Origin: Paludibacteraceae bacterium
Lineage (GTDB): Bacteria; Bacteroidota; Bacteroidia; Bacteroidales; Paludibacteraceae
Direction of reading: 5' to 3'
Assembly (NCBI GenBank): GCA_016292775.1
Contig: JAEDFN010000012.1
Location: forward strand, 1-39,338
Length of the DNA stretch: 39,338 nucleotides
In this document: positions 17,003 through 24,996 of the stretch, piece after piece
How positions within the stretch are numbered: the stretch's first letter is position 1
Layout: every line of letters starts with the position of its first letter
Made by a program: the position numbers and the translations under genes
The notes under the pieces: model-generated
What the model was told of the DNA's origin: nothing
The model's database searches: none
The model's input: only the letters and a program-made list of their open reading frames with translations

Positions 17003-17935
17003 CTATTTGCTCATTTCAAGCATTCTAAGTATCGGTTTTACTGCCTTCTCTCTTAAACTTTCGTCGACTTGTATCTCCGGGGTTTCGTTTTTAAGACAGT
17101 TATATAATTTTTCTAATGTATTTAACCTCATGAAATTACATTCGTTACAAGCACATGTTGAGTCTTCCGGTGGTACGGGAATGAACTCTTTTCCGGGACA
17201 TCTTTGTGTCATCTCATGAAGTATGCCACTCTCGGTAGCTACCAAAAATTGGCGGCTGTCACTATTTATTGCATAATTTAACAAGGCTTGTGTCGAACCT
17301 ACTACATCTGCCAAGGCTATGATTGTCTGCCTGCACTCCGGATGTGCTAATACCTTAGCTTCAGGATATTGCTTGCGTAATGATATCAATTTCTCTGTTG
17401 AAAATTGCTCGTGTACATGGCATGCTCCGTTCCATAACAACATATTTCTGCCCGTTACCGAATTGATATAATTGCCCAAATTCCTGTCCGGACCGAATAT
17501 TATCTTGGCATCTTTCGGAAATTGTGATACTATCTTTTGGGCGTTCGAACTGGTTACTACTACGTCTGTCAACGCCTTTACCGCTGCTGTTGTATTTACA
17601 TATGAGATTACAGTATGTCCCGGATGCTCTTTTATAAAGGCCTCAAAATCTTCAGCTTTACAACTGTCGGCTAACGAGCAACCCGCATTCAAATCCGGAA
17701 CCAATACTTTCTTCTCCGGTGATAATATCTTCGCCGTTTCTCCCATAAAATGTACTCCGCATACTACCAATATCGACGCATCGGTCTGTGCCGCCTTCTG
17801 TGCCAAGGCCAAACTATCTCCTACTATATCGGCTATGTCTTGTATCTCTCCTATTTGATAGTAGTGGGCAAGTATCATCGCGTTTTTCTCTTCTTTCAAA
17901 CGCTTTATCTCTGATATCAATTCAGTATGATTCAT
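17003..17935 (-). CDS. nadA: Quinolinate synthase
   Basis: 310 residues. NadA condenses iminoaspartate with dihydroxyacetone phosphate to make quinolinate, the NAD precursor, using an oxygen-sensitive [4Fe-4S] cluster. Typical segments are AHYYQIGEIQDIADIVGDSL, CGVHFMGETAKIL and HPECRQ. Cluster ligands are expected among the Cys of the DLNAGCSLADSC region, the WNGACHVHEQF region and the C-terminal CACNECNFMRLNT. nadB and nadC are not in the window, so the gene is separated from the rest of its pathway. It is the first gene of the nadA-aroB-dapB-lepB unit. Confidence 0.96.
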   Translation of the reverse strand: MNHTELISEIKRLKEEKNAMILAHYYQIGEIQDIADIVGDSLALAQKAAQTDASILVVCGVHFMGETAKILSPEKKVLVPDLNAGCSLADSCKAEDFEAFIKEHPGHTVISYVNTTAAVKALTDVVVTSSNAQKIVSQFPKDAKIIFGPDRNLGNYINSVTGRNMLLWNGACHVHEQFSTEKLISLRKQYPEAKVLAHPECRQTIIALADVVGSTQALLNYAINSDSRQFLVATESGILHEMTQRCPGKEFIPVPPEDSTCACNECNFMRLNTLEKLYNCLKNETPEIQVDESLREKAVKPILRMLEMSK

Positions 17936-17973
17936 ATTGTTATGCTTTTATTGTGTTTCGTTTATTTAAAGAG

Positions 17974-18005
17974 CAAAGTTATACATTTTTTGTTACTTAC
18001 ACAAA
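17974..18005 (-). promoter_or_regulatory. Promoter of nadA-aroB-dapB-lepB
   Basis: On the minus strand TTTG (18005-18002), a 20-base spacer and TAACTTTG (17981-17974) match the consensus. The predicted leader is about 35 bases. It diverges from the promoter of the gene at 18086. Confidence 0.82.
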
Positions 18006-18051
18006 TTTATCCTTTTTTCTATGATGCTGTGTAACTCTCTTATTTTTTTAG

Positions 18052-18059
18052 TACCTTTG
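18052..18059 (+). promoter_or_regulatory. Promoter -7 box for the TPR-like exported protein
   Basis: TACCTTTG matches TAnnTTTG 27 bases before the start codon. I see no good TTTG at the expected upstream distance. Confidence 0.6.
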
Positions 18060-18085
18060 CGCTCGCATTTTAATCTTTTTTTATC

Positions 18086-18817
18086 ATGAATAGTGTATGT
18101 AAATATTTATTGTGCTTGCTCCTATTCTCGTTATCTATTATTCCGCTTCGAGGAGGGGTTGTTAATCACGACAAACTCTTTGAGGCTTACCTCGTTAACG
18201 ACATGAAGGTGTGGGGCGACGAACTTAATGTATATGTAAAAAAGCAAAACCTTTCTTCTTTGGATAAATTCGAAATATGTAACTATCTTTATGGCTATGT
18301 AGCTGCTATTCTTGATGAGGCAGATAAAAATACGGTTAAATACTGGCTCGATATATTCGAAAAATTTCTTGACGAGCTCGAGAAAGAGGGCAAATATATC
18401 GCAGAAGTGCATGTATATCGTAGCTCTATTTATGCTTATAAGGCAAAGAAATTCTCTTCTCAAATGCTCTCCGCCGCTACTAAATGTTTTAAAGAACTCG
18501 ACTTGGCTTTTCAAACGGATGAGAATTGCGCTATTGCTCACGGCTTGAAGGGCAACATGGAGTTCTACCTCCCTGCTATTATGGGCGGTAATAAAAAGAA
18601 TGCTATCAAATATTTTACTAAAGCTGTGGAATTGATGCCTAAAAGTCAACCGATTTTGTATCGATGGAACTGGTGTGCTACCCGCCTTTGCCTCGCTCAA
18701 GCTTATGAAAAAACTAATCAAAAGGATAAAGCTATCCAAATTTGCAACGAAACTCTAAAGGTTTACCCCAATTTTAAATATATGAAGAATACTTATCTTC
18801 CTTCTCTTAAAAAATAA
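18086..18817 (+). CDS. Exported protein with TPR-like helical repeats
   Basis: 243 residues, family not recognised. The first 24 or so residues are a signal peptide (YLLCLLLFSLSIIPLRGG) without a lipobox. The mature part is helical and rich in Lys, Glu and Ala. Its second half resembles tetratricopeptide repeats: NAIKYFTKAVELMPKS, then LCLAQAYEKTNQKDKAIQIC followed by NETLKVYPNF. TPR proteins act as interaction scaffolds; here a periplasmic location is inferred. It has its own -7 box, divergent from nadA, and is followed by an AT-rich spacer and the HAD phosphatase gene. No terminator is seen between the two, so read-through is possible. Confidence 0.7.
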   Translation: MNSVCKYLLCLLLFSLSIIPLRGGVVNHDKLFEAYLVNDMKVWGDELNVYVKKQNLSSLDKFEICNYLYGYVAAILDEADKNTVKYWLDIFEKFLDELEKEGKYIAEVHVYRSSIYAYKAKKFSSQMLSAATKCFKELDLAFQTDENCAIAHGLKGNMEFYLPAIMGGNKKNAIKYFTKAVELMPKSQPILYRWNWCATRLCLAQAYEKTNQKDKAIQICNETLKVYPNFKYMKNTYLPSLKK

Positions 18818-18818
18818 T

Positions 18819-18977
18819 ATACATTATACATATGTGTTTTTCTTCCGATTTGTAATACCTTGTTAATGTTTTTTTTCTTGCAAATACATTATATATATGT
18901 AAGTTTATGATATAAATTAATTCATAATTTATTTGCAGTTGAAATTTTATGATTTACAATATAAATATATATTGTAA
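18819..18977. repeat. AT-rich near-identical direct repeats and a perfect palindrome upstream of the HAD phosphatase
   Basis: Two 17-base copies, 18819-18835 and 18884-18900, match at 16 positions (consensus ATACATTATAYATATGT) and are themselves near-palindromic. A third element, TTACAATATA (18954-18963) and TATATTGTAA (18968-18977), is a perfect 10-bp inverted repeat with an AATA spacer, 37 bases before the phosphatase start. They could be operator sites or a hairpin in the leader. The base composition makes chance similarity plausible. Confidence 0.45.
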
Positions 18978-19014
18978 GCGTTATTTAGACATATAAAAAT
19001 TGTAGACATAATAT

Positions 19015-19668
19015 ATGAAAAAACTTGTTATTTTCGACCTTGATGGTACTCTTCTTAATACCACTCTCGATATCGCGGCTGCTACTAATTATGCCCTTGC
19101 TACTTGCGGCTATCCTACCCATTCTCCGGAAAAAATCAAGAGTTTTGTAGGTAATGGCATCAACAAACTATTCGAACGTGCTCTCCCGGAGGGCCATAAA
19201 TCTATGGATGAAGTGCTGAAAATTCGTTCCCTTTTTATCCCTTATTATAATGAACACGGCGCCGACTTTACTATGCCGTTTGATGGTATTGTCGATTTCC
19301 TTGGTATTCTTCAACGTATGGGCGTTAAAATAGGTGTCGCTTCTAATAAATATCAACAAGCTACCCTTCACTTGATGGAGGTCTTTTTCCCGGAAATCAA
19401 TTTTACCGCAGTTTTTGGCCAACGTGATGATGTGCCTACTAAACCCGACCCTACAATAGTTTTTGATATTATAAATAAAGCCGGCGTGTCAAAATCAGAT
19501 GTGTTGTATGTCGGAGACTCCGGAGTGGATATGCAAACAGCTATCAATGCCGGCGTTCAAGCTGTCGGTGTTACTTGGGGTTGCCGTACCCGAGACGAAT
19601 TAACCTCATTTAACCCTCTCGCTGTAGTCGATTCTGTCGAAGAAATCCTTTATTACGTAATGATATAA
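19015..19668 (+). CDS. gph: HAD-family phosphatase, phosphoglycolate phosphatase-like
   Basis: 217 residues. The HAD signature VIFDLDGTLLNT places the nucleophile at Asp8 and the acid/base at Asp10. Motif II is GVASNKYQQ, the motif III Lys is in PTKPDPTIVFDI, and motif IV is YVGDSGVDMQTA. The helical cap between motifs I and II is of the C1 type, and GVTWGCRTRDEL near the end is typical of Gph. The likely reaction is dephosphorylation of 2-phosphoglycolate from DNA repair, but related enzymes act on other sugar phosphates or pyrophosphate. No recognisable -7 box precedes it. Confidence 0.88.
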   Translation: MKKLVIFDLDGTLLNTTLDIAAATNYALATCGYPTHSPEKIKSFVGNGINKLFERALPEGHKSMDEVLKIRSLFIPYYNEHGADFTMPFDGIVDFLGILQRMGVKIGVASNKYQQATLHLMEVFFPEINFTAVFGQRDDVPTKPDPTIVFDIINKAGVSKSDVLYVGDSGVDMQTAINAGVQAVGVTWGCRTRDELTSFNPLAVVDSVEEILYYVMI

Positions 19669-19988
19669 AGCATCATTATCCTATCATAATAATCAGTTTT
19701 CATAAGGTTTTTGTTGCTTACCTCTATTATTATTTGATGGGTCTATGAAAATTTTTTATACTATTTAAGAGGCCTATCATACTAAATGATTGTATGTTAT
19801 AAATTCTAATATCTCACCTTATCTATAATCAATGTTATAAATTGGGTTATTTTTGTAATAAAACGTAAAATATTTTGATAAACGTTTGTTCATATAAATT
19901 ATTATTACTAAATTTGCGGTGTCAATTAATGATTGATACTTTTTTGGTGATTTTTTATTTAAGTTTTTAACTTTAAAACATAAATGTT
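19669..19988. other. 320-base intergenic region upstream of the membrane-protein gene
   Basis: This AT-rich spacer has no gene I can support. It holds a 12-base direct repeat ATGTTATAAATT at 19794-19805 and 19832-19843, then a strong promoter at 19885-19916. I see no clear terminator for the phosphatase gene. Confidence 0.5.
19885..19916 (+). promoter_or_regulatory. Promoter of the small membrane-protein gene
   Basis: TTTG (19885-19888), a 20-base spacer and TAAATTTG (19909-19916) fit the Bacteroidota consensus. The leader is about 65 bases. Confidence 0.85.
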
Positions 19989-20393
19989 ATGGTAAGTAAG
20001 TTTAATAAAATGGATGCTTTTTGGGTTGCACTTGTTTATCTCGTAGTAGCTTTTCTTCTTGTGTCAATTTTTGCTCTCTCCTATAAAAAGTGGGAACTCT
20101 TCCATTGGTGTAATCTTTTGATTATTCTCCCTTTTACAGTATCAATGTTCGTAACATTTTATTTGCATCGTCCTTATTCGGGCTTGAGAGCCGGCTTGTT
20201 GGCGATTACTACTTGCGCAATCGCTGTCGGTGTCCCTCTCTATATCAGAAATAATGGTCTCGGTGCTATTACTACTACTGATATCCTCGGTATTACAGCT
20301 TTTGGTGCTACTTTTATTGCTGTTTTTGCTTCTTGGGTACTAAATATTGTCTTTGTAGTAAAGAAAAAAAAGAATAATAATGTAAATAATTAA
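19989..20393 (+). CDS. Small integral membrane protein, four predicted helices
   Basis: 134 residues, family not recognised. Four hydrophobic segments lie at about residues 10-30, 37-56, 65-83 and 95-122. Short polar loops and a Lys/Asn-rich tail (VVKKKKNNNVNN) suggest a cytoplasmic C-terminus. There is no catalytic motif. It stands alone between a near-ideal promoter and a strong terminator, so it is a single-gene transcript just upstream of the ribosomal cluster. The start at 19989 follows an out-of-frame ATG at 19984. Confidence 0.75.
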   Translation: MVSKFNKMDAFWVALVYLVVAFLLVSIFALSYKKWELFHWCNLLIILPFTVSMFVTFYLHRPYSGLRAGLLAITTCAIAVGVPLYIRNNGLGAITTTDILGITAFGATFIAVFASWVLNIVFVVKKKKNNNVNN

Positions 20394-20435
20394 TAGGAAT
20401 ATCATAATTCATAGGATTTTATAATTAAAATTTTG

Positions 20436-20461
20436 CCGGGCATCTTTTGCCCGGTTTTTTT
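20436..20461 (+). terminator. Rho-independent terminator
   Basis: A 7-bp stem CCGGGCA/TGCCCGG with a TCTTT loop is followed by seven T residues. It isolates the membrane-protein gene from the ribosomal cluster. Confidence 0.93.
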
Positions 20462-20632
20462 GTTCGTACTCAATGTTATTGGTCTTAACTTGCTGAAAAT
20501 AAATTGTTTATTAGATTGTTCCACTTGTGTTGTTCTATTTGTTTATCCCTAATTGCTTAGTAAACAATCGCTTTGAAAATGTTTATTGAAAATAAAAATA
20601 AAAAAAGTCATTGCCATTCAAAAAAAAAGAAT
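20462..20632. other. Spacer upstream of the ribosomal cluster with a long-range inverted repeat
   Basis: No gene is visible. ATTGTTTA (20503-20510) is inverted at TAAACAAT (20561-20568). The similarity extends a few bases inward on each side, with about 50 bases between the arms. Its distance from the promoter would suit an upstream regulatory site, but nothing confirms this. Confidence 0.35.
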
Positions 20633-20640
20633 TACCTTTG
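20611..20640 (+). promoter_or_regulatory. Promoter of the str-S10-spc-alpha ribosomal cluster
   Basis: TTG (20611-20613), a 19-base spacer and TACCTTTG (20633-20640) match the consensus. The box lies inside an apparent N-terminal extension of rpsL, showing that the true rpsL start is downstream at 20697. The leader is about 50 bases. I see no other promoter of this quality before rplQ. Confidence 0.85.
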
Positions 20641-20696
20641 CATGCTCCAAAATATGGGGAATAGAAAATAGTTTAAGTATTAAAAATCAAAAAGAA

Positions 20697-21101
20697 ATGC
20701 CTACAATTCAACAGCTAGTTAGAAAAGGAAGGGTTACTCTTGAAGACAAAAGTAAATCTCCGGCGTTAGACTCTTGTCCACAACGCCGTGGTGTTTGTGT
20801 CCGCGTTTACACAACTACACCTAAAAAACCAAACTCAGCCATGCGTAAAGTGGCTCGTGTACGTTTGACAAACTCAAAAGAGGTCAATGCCTACATCCCA
20901 GGTGAAGGTCACAACCTCCAAGAGCACTCTATCGTACTCGTTCGTGGCGGTCGTGTAAAAGACCTCCCTGGTGTTCGTTATCACATCGTACGCGGTACCC
21001 TCGATACTGCAGGTGTTGCCGGCCGTACTCAACGCCGCTCTAAATACGGCGCTAAACGCCCTAAAGCAGGTGCCCCTGCTCCTACAGGTAAGAAAAAATA
21101 A
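20697..21101 (+). CDS. rpsL: 30S ribosomal protein S12
   Basis: 134 residues from the ATG at 20697; the frame stays open upstream, but that stretch holds the promoter and has no similarity to S12. uS12 sits at the decoding centre. The loops TPKKPNSAMRK and GRVKDLPGVRYH are both present with the lysines where streptomycin-resistance mutations usually fall, so the sequence looks drug-sensitive. GEGHNLQEHS is also conserved. It is the first gene of the cluster, followed by a 170-base gap before rpsG. Confidence 0.97.
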   Translation: MPTIQQLVRKGRVTLEDKSKSPALDSCPQRRGVCVRVYTTTPKKPNSAMRKVARVRLTNSKEVNAYIPGEGHNLQEHSIVLVRGGRVKDLPGVRYHIVRGTLDTAGVAGRTQRRSKYGAKRPKAGAPAPTGKKK

Positions 21102-21271
21102 CCTTTCTTTTTAATTAACACTTCTTTTTCTAAAAAAACATCTTGTTTTAAGTAACAGATTAATTAACAGTTTTTGATTTGGTAATGATGATAAAGGTTG
21201 AGTAAAGCATTATAGATTTCTCTGCTTGAAGACAATACACAGCCAAAAACAAAAACACAAAGTTTTAAACA
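21102..21271 (+). promoter_or_regulatory. rpsL-rpsG intercistronic region, possible structured element
   Basis: At 170 bases this is one of the few large gaps in the cluster. GTTTTTG (21170-21176) can pair with CAAAAAC (21244-21250), enclosing a smaller AAGCA/TGCTT hairpin (21205-21227). TTAATTAACA occurs twice (21111-21120, 21160-21169). In Escherichia coli the S12-S7 intercistronic RNA is the site of S7 autoregulation; an analogous role here is only a guess, and the pairings are weak. Confidence 0.3.
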
Positions 21272-21748
21272 ATGAGAAAATCAACTCCAAAAAAACGCGT
21301 GATCCTTCCGGATCCTGTTTTTAACGAAGTTATGGTGACTAAATTCGTAAATCACCTTATGTATGATGGAAAGAAATCTATCTCTTTCTCCATCTTTTAC
21401 AATGCACTTGAAATTGTAAAAACAAAACTTCCTAACGAAGAGAAGTCAGCTCTCGAAATCTGGAAAACCGCTCTCGAGAATGTAACACCTCAAGTAGAGG
21501 TTAAATCTCGCCGTATCGGTGGTGCTACTTTCCAAGTTCCTACCGAAATTCGCCCGGATCGTAAAGAGTCTATCTCTATGAAAAATTTAATTATCTACGC
21601 TCGTAAAAGAGCCGGTCACTCTATGGCTGAAAAACTCGCCGCTGAAATTGTCGACGGTTTTAACAACCAAGGTGGTGCTTTCAAACGTAAAGAGGAAATC
21701 CATCGTATGGCCGAAGCTAACCGCGCGTTCGCTCACTTCCGTTTCTAA
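21272..21748 (+). CDS. rpsG: 30S ribosomal protein S7
   Basis: 158 residues, normal for uS7. MRKSTPKKRVILPDPVFNE is the usual Bacteroidota start. RRIGGATFQVPTEIRPDRK and the C-terminal KRKEEIHRMAEANRAFAHFR are conserved. S7 nucleates assembly of the 30S head by binding the 3' major domain of 16S rRNA. It is followed 27 bases later by fusA. Confidence 0.97.
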   Translation: MRKSTPKKRVILPDPVFNEVMVTKFVNHLMYDGKKSISFSIFYNALEIVKTKLPNEEKSALEIWKTALENVTPQVEVKSRRIGGATFQVPTEIRPDRKESISMKNLIIYARKRAGHSMAEKLAAEIVDGFNNQGGAFKRKEEIHRMAEANRAFAHFRF

Positions 21749-21775
21749 TTTTTTTAATGAGAAATTCTAAGCAAA

Positions 21776-23893
21776 ATGGCTAAACACGACTTATCCCTTA
21801 CTCGTAATATCGGTATCATGGCTCACATCGATGCCGGAAAAACCACTACTTCAGAGCGTATTCTTTTCTATACCGGTCTTACTCATAAAATCGGCGAAAC
21901 TCACGACGGTTCCGCTACTATGGACTGGATGGCTCAAGAGCAAGAACGTGGTATCACTATCACTTCTGCCGCTACTACTACACGCTGGAACTACGCCGGT
22001 AAACAATATCGTATAAACCTTATTGACACCCCGGGACACGTAGACTTCACCGTCGAAGTAGAACGCTCTCTTCGTATCCTCGATGGCGCCGTAGCTACTT
22101 TCTGCGCTGTTGGTGGCGTTGAGCCTCAATCTGAAACAGTTTGGCGCCAAGCCGATAAATATAATGTGCCTCGTATCGGTTACGTTAATAAAATGGACCG
22201 CTCAGGTGCTAACTTCTTTGACGTTGTTACTCAAATTAAAGAAGTACTCGGCGCTAACCCTTGCCCTATCCAAATTCCTATCGGTGCTGAAGAAAACTTC
22301 AAAGGCCTTATCGACCTTATCACTATGAAAGCCATCTATTGGCACGACGAAACTATGGGCGCCGACTATGAATTAGACGAAATCCCTTCTGAATACCTCG
22401 CAGAAGCTCAAGAATGGAGAGATAAAATGCTCGAAAATATCGCCTCTTTTGATGACGCTATCATGGAGAAATATTTCGACGACCCTTCTACTATTACTGA
22501 AGCGGAAATTAAAGCCGCACTCCGTAAAGCTACCCTCTCTATGAACTTGAACCCTATCATCTGCGGTTCTTCTTTCAAAAATAAAGGTGTTCAACCTCTC
22601 CTCGATGCAGTTTGTGCTTACCTCCCTTCTCCTCTCGATACCCCGGAAATCTCCGGTACTGACCCTCGTGACCCGGAAAAGGTTATCACTCGTAAACCAA
22701 ACGACGACGAGCCTCTTACTGCACTCGCATTCAAAATCGCTACTGACCCTTATGTTGGTCGCCTCTGCTACTTCAGAGTTTACTCAGGTAAAGTAGAAGC
22801 AGGCTCTTACGTTTACAATACTCGTACAGAGAAAAAAGAACGTATCTCCCGCCTTTTCCAAATGCACTCAAACAAACAAAACCCAGTTGAAGAAGTTGCT
22901 GCCGGTGATATAGGCGCAGGTGTCGGTTTCAAAGATATCCGTACCGGTGATACTCTCTGCGACGAATCTCACCCTATTACTCTCGAGTCTATGGATTTCC
23001 CTGATCCTGTTATCGGTATCGCTGTAGAACCAAAATCTCAAGCTGACCTCGATAAACTCGGTATCGGTCTCTCTAAACTCGCAGAAGAAGACCCTACGTT
23101 TACTGTTAAAACCGACGAACAATCAGGCCAAACAGTTATCTCAGGTATGGGTGAACTTCACCTCGAAATCATTATCGACCGTCTTAAACGTGAGTTTAAA
23201 GTAGAATGTAACCAAGGCCGCCCTCAAGTATCTTACAAAGAGGCTATCACTCAAACTGTCGACCTTCGCGAAGTCTACAAAAAACAATCCGGTGGTCGCG
23301 GTAAATTCGCCGATATCATCGTTAAAGTCGGCCCTGTTGACGAAGGTTTCGAAGGATCTCTCCAATTTATCGACGAAGTTAAAGGTGGTAACGTTCCTAA
23401 AGAATTTATCCCTTCTGTACAAAAAGGTTTCCAAAACGCTATGCGTAACGGTGTTCTCGCCGGTTTCCCAATGGAAAAACTTAAAGTTACTCTCGTCGAT
23501 GGTTCTTTCCACCCGGTTGACTCCGACCAACTCTCATTTGAGTTGTGCGCTCAATTCGCTTTCAAAAACGCTTGCGCTAAAGCTAAACCGGTACTCATGG
23601 AGCCTATCATGCGCCTCGAAGTAGTTACCCCTGAAGAATCTATGGGTGACGTTATCGGTGACCTTAACAAACGCCGCGGTCAAGTAGAGGGTATGGAAAC
23701 AAGCCGTACTGGAGCTCGTATCGTTAAAGCTAAAGTGCCACTCTCTGAATTGTTCGGCTACGTTACAGCTCTTCGTACTATCACTTCCGGTCGTGCAACT
23801 TCCTCTATGGAATTCTCTCACTATGCCGAAGTTTCATCTTCTATCGCTAAAGGCGTCGTTGAAGAAGCTAAAGGTCGTGTAGACTTACTCTAA
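21776..23893 (+). CDS. fusA: Translation elongation factor G (canonical)
   Basis: 705 residues. All GTPase motifs are canonical: P-loop AHIDAGKTT (16-24), switch I ERGITITSA, G3 DTPGHVDF (84-91) with the catalytic His88, and G4 NKMD (138-141). Domains II-V follow, ending in TSGRATSSMEFSHYAEV. EF-G drives tRNA-mRNA translocation and, with RRF, ribosome recycling. The paralogue at 8664 differs at each of these motifs. As is common in this phylum, no tuf gene follows; a 13-bp hairpin and then rpsJ come next. Confidence 0.98.
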   Translation: MAKHDLSLTRNIGIMAHIDAGKTTTSERILFYTGLTHKIGETHDGSATMDWMAQEQERGITITSAATTTRWNYAGKQYRINLIDTPGHVDFTVEVERSLRILDGAVATFCAVGGVEPQSETVWRQADKYNVPRIGYVNKMDRSGANFFDVVTQIKEVLGANPCPIQIPIGAEENFKGLIDLITMKAIYWHDETMGADYELDEIPSEYLAEAQEWRDKMLENIASFDDAIMEKYFDDPSTITEAEIKAALRKATLSMNLNPIICGSSFKNKGVQPLLDAVCAYLPSPLDTPEISGTDPRDPEKVITRKPNDDEPLTALAFKIATDPYVGRLCYFRVYSGKVEAGSYVYNTRTEKKERISRLFQMHSNKQNPVEEVAAGDIGAGVGFKDIRTGDTLCDESHPITLESMDFPDPVIGIAVEPKSQADLDKLGIGLSKLAEEDPTFTVKTDEQSGQTVISGMGELHLEIIIDRLKREFKVECNQGRPQVSYKEAITQTVDLREVYKKQSGGRGKFADIIVKVGPVDEGFEGSLQFIDEVKGGNVPKEFIPSVQKGFQNAMRNGVLAGFPMEKLKVTLVDGSFHPVDSDQLSFELCAQFAFKNACAKAKPVLMEPIMRLEVVTPEESMGDVIGDLNKRRGQVEGMETSRTGARIVKAKVPLSELFGYVTALRTITSGRATSSMEFSHYAEVSSSIAKGVVEEAKGRVDLL

Positions 23894-23905
23894 TAACAAT
23901 AAAAA

Positions 23906-23943
23906 GTGTAGTGGATTAGCGAATGACTCTTAATCCACTACAC
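23906..23943 (+). promoter_or_regulatory. Perfect hairpin between fusA and rpsJ
   Basis: GTGTAGTGGATTA (23906-23918) pairs perfectly with TAATCCACTACAC (23931-23943) around a 12-base loop. The following bases are AT-rich but not a T run, so it is not a standard terminator. It lies 31 bases before the rpsJ start. Possible roles are attenuation, RNA processing, or a binding site for a ribosomal protein at the str/S10 boundary. Confidence 0.6.
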
Positions 23944-23974
23944 ATTAATATATTAATTTATTAACTTAATAATC

Positions 23975-24283
23975 ATGAGTCAAAAAATTCGTATCAAACT
24001 AAAATCTTACGATCACAACTTGGTTGACAAATCAGCCGAAAAAATTGTACGCACAGTAAAAGCTACAGGCGCAACAGTGTCAGGTCCAATTCCTCTCCCT
24101 ACTCACCGCCGTATCTTTACAGTTAACAGATCTACTTTCGTTAACAAAAAATCTCGCGAACAATTCCAGTTGTCTTCTTTTAAACGCCTTATCGATATCT
24201 ATAGTTCTACAAGCAAAACTGTAGACGCCCTTATGAAACTCGAATTACCTTCAGGCGTTGAAGTAGAAATCAAAGTAGATTAA
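23975..24283 (+). CDS. rpsJ: 30S ribosomal protein S10
   Basis: 102 residues, typical for uS10 (also NusE, a transcription antitermination partner). IRIKLKSYDHNLVDKSAEKI, then VSGPIPLPTHRRIFTVNRS and the later HR/SRE segments are conserved. It begins the S10 part of the cluster. A 90-base gap with a structured element separates it from rplC. Confidence 0.97.
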   Translation: MSQKIRIKLKSYDHNLVDKSAEKIVRTVKATGATVSGPIPLPTHRRIFTVNRSTFVNKKSREQFQLSSFKRLIDIYSSTSKTVDALMKLELPSGVEVEIKVD

Positions 24284-24310
24284 TTTTTGTAACTTTTTTA
24301 TAAACTCAAA

Positions 24311-24344
24311 GCTTGGTATGCTTTACCCGGAGCCAATGCCAAGC
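24311..24344 (+). promoter_or_regulatory. Stem-loop upstream of rplC
   Basis: GCTTGGTAT (24311-24319) pairs with ATGCCAAGC (24336-24344) through one T-G wobble. An inner GCT/AGC helix closes the loop TTACCCGG, with a two-base CA bulge. There is no T run. It lies 29 bases before the rplC start in an otherwise tight operon. Comparative studies have proposed ribosomal leader RNAs in Bacteroidia; whether this is one of them I cannot tell. Confidence 0.55.
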
Positions 24345-24373
24345 CAATTGATAACTAATTAAATAATATTAAA

Positions 24374-24994
24374 ATGCCAGGATTAATTGGAAAAAAAATC
24401 GGAATGACTTCCGTATTCAATGCTGATGGAAAATTACTTCCATGCACAGTTATTGAAGTAGGTCCTTGCGTTGTTACTCAAATCAAAACCGTTGAAAAAG
24501 ATGGTTACGAAGCCGTTCAACTCGGTTTCGAAGACAAAACTGAGAAACACACTAACAAGGCAGAAAAAGGACATTTTGCAGCATCGGGCACTACTCCTAA
24601 ACGTAATCTTGTTGAATTCAAAGGATTCCAAGGTGAATTGAAATTGGGCGATGCACTTACTGTTGACTCTGTTTTCGATGAAAGCGACTGGGTCGACGTT
24701 ATCGGTACTTCTAAAGGTAAAGGTTTCCAAGGCGTTGTTAAACGCCACGGTTTCGGAGGTGTAGGTCAAACTACTCACGGTCAACATAACCGTCTCCGCG
24801 CTCCGGGTTCTCTCGGCGCTTCTTCCTTTCCTTCTAAAGTTGTTAAAGGCATGCGTATGGCAGGACGTACTGGTGGCGACCGCGTTACTATGCAAAACCT
24901 TCAAGTGATTAAAATTATGCCGGAACATAACCTCCTCCTCGTTAAAGGTTCTGTACCTGGCTGTAAAGGTTCAATCGTTTTAATTGAGAAGTAA
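24374..24994 (+). CDS. rplC: 50S ribosomal protein L3
   Basis: 206 residues, normal for uL3. MPGLIGKKIGMTSVFNADGK at the start and KGFQGVVKRHGFGGVGQTTH, SLGASSFPSKVVKGMRM and GGDRVTMQNLQV are conserved. The central extension reaches toward the peptidyl-transferase centre. rplD begins 2 bases after its stop. Confidence 0.97.
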   Translation: MPGLIGKKIGMTSVFNADGKLLPCTVIEVGPCVVTQIKTVEKDGYEAVQLGFEDKTEKHTNKAEKGHFAASGTTPKRNLVEFKGFQGELKLGDALTVDSVFDESDWVDVIGTSKGKGFQGVVKRHGFGGVGQTTHGQHNRLRAPGSLGASSFPSKVVKGMRMAGRTGGDRVTMQNLQVIKIMPEHNLLLVKGSVPGCKGSIVLIEK

Positions 24995-24996
24995 TA

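Noticed and set aside
20586..20696. 37-residue N-terminal extension of S12
   Set aside because: The region contains the promoter, and S12 normally starts at MPTIQQLVRKG.
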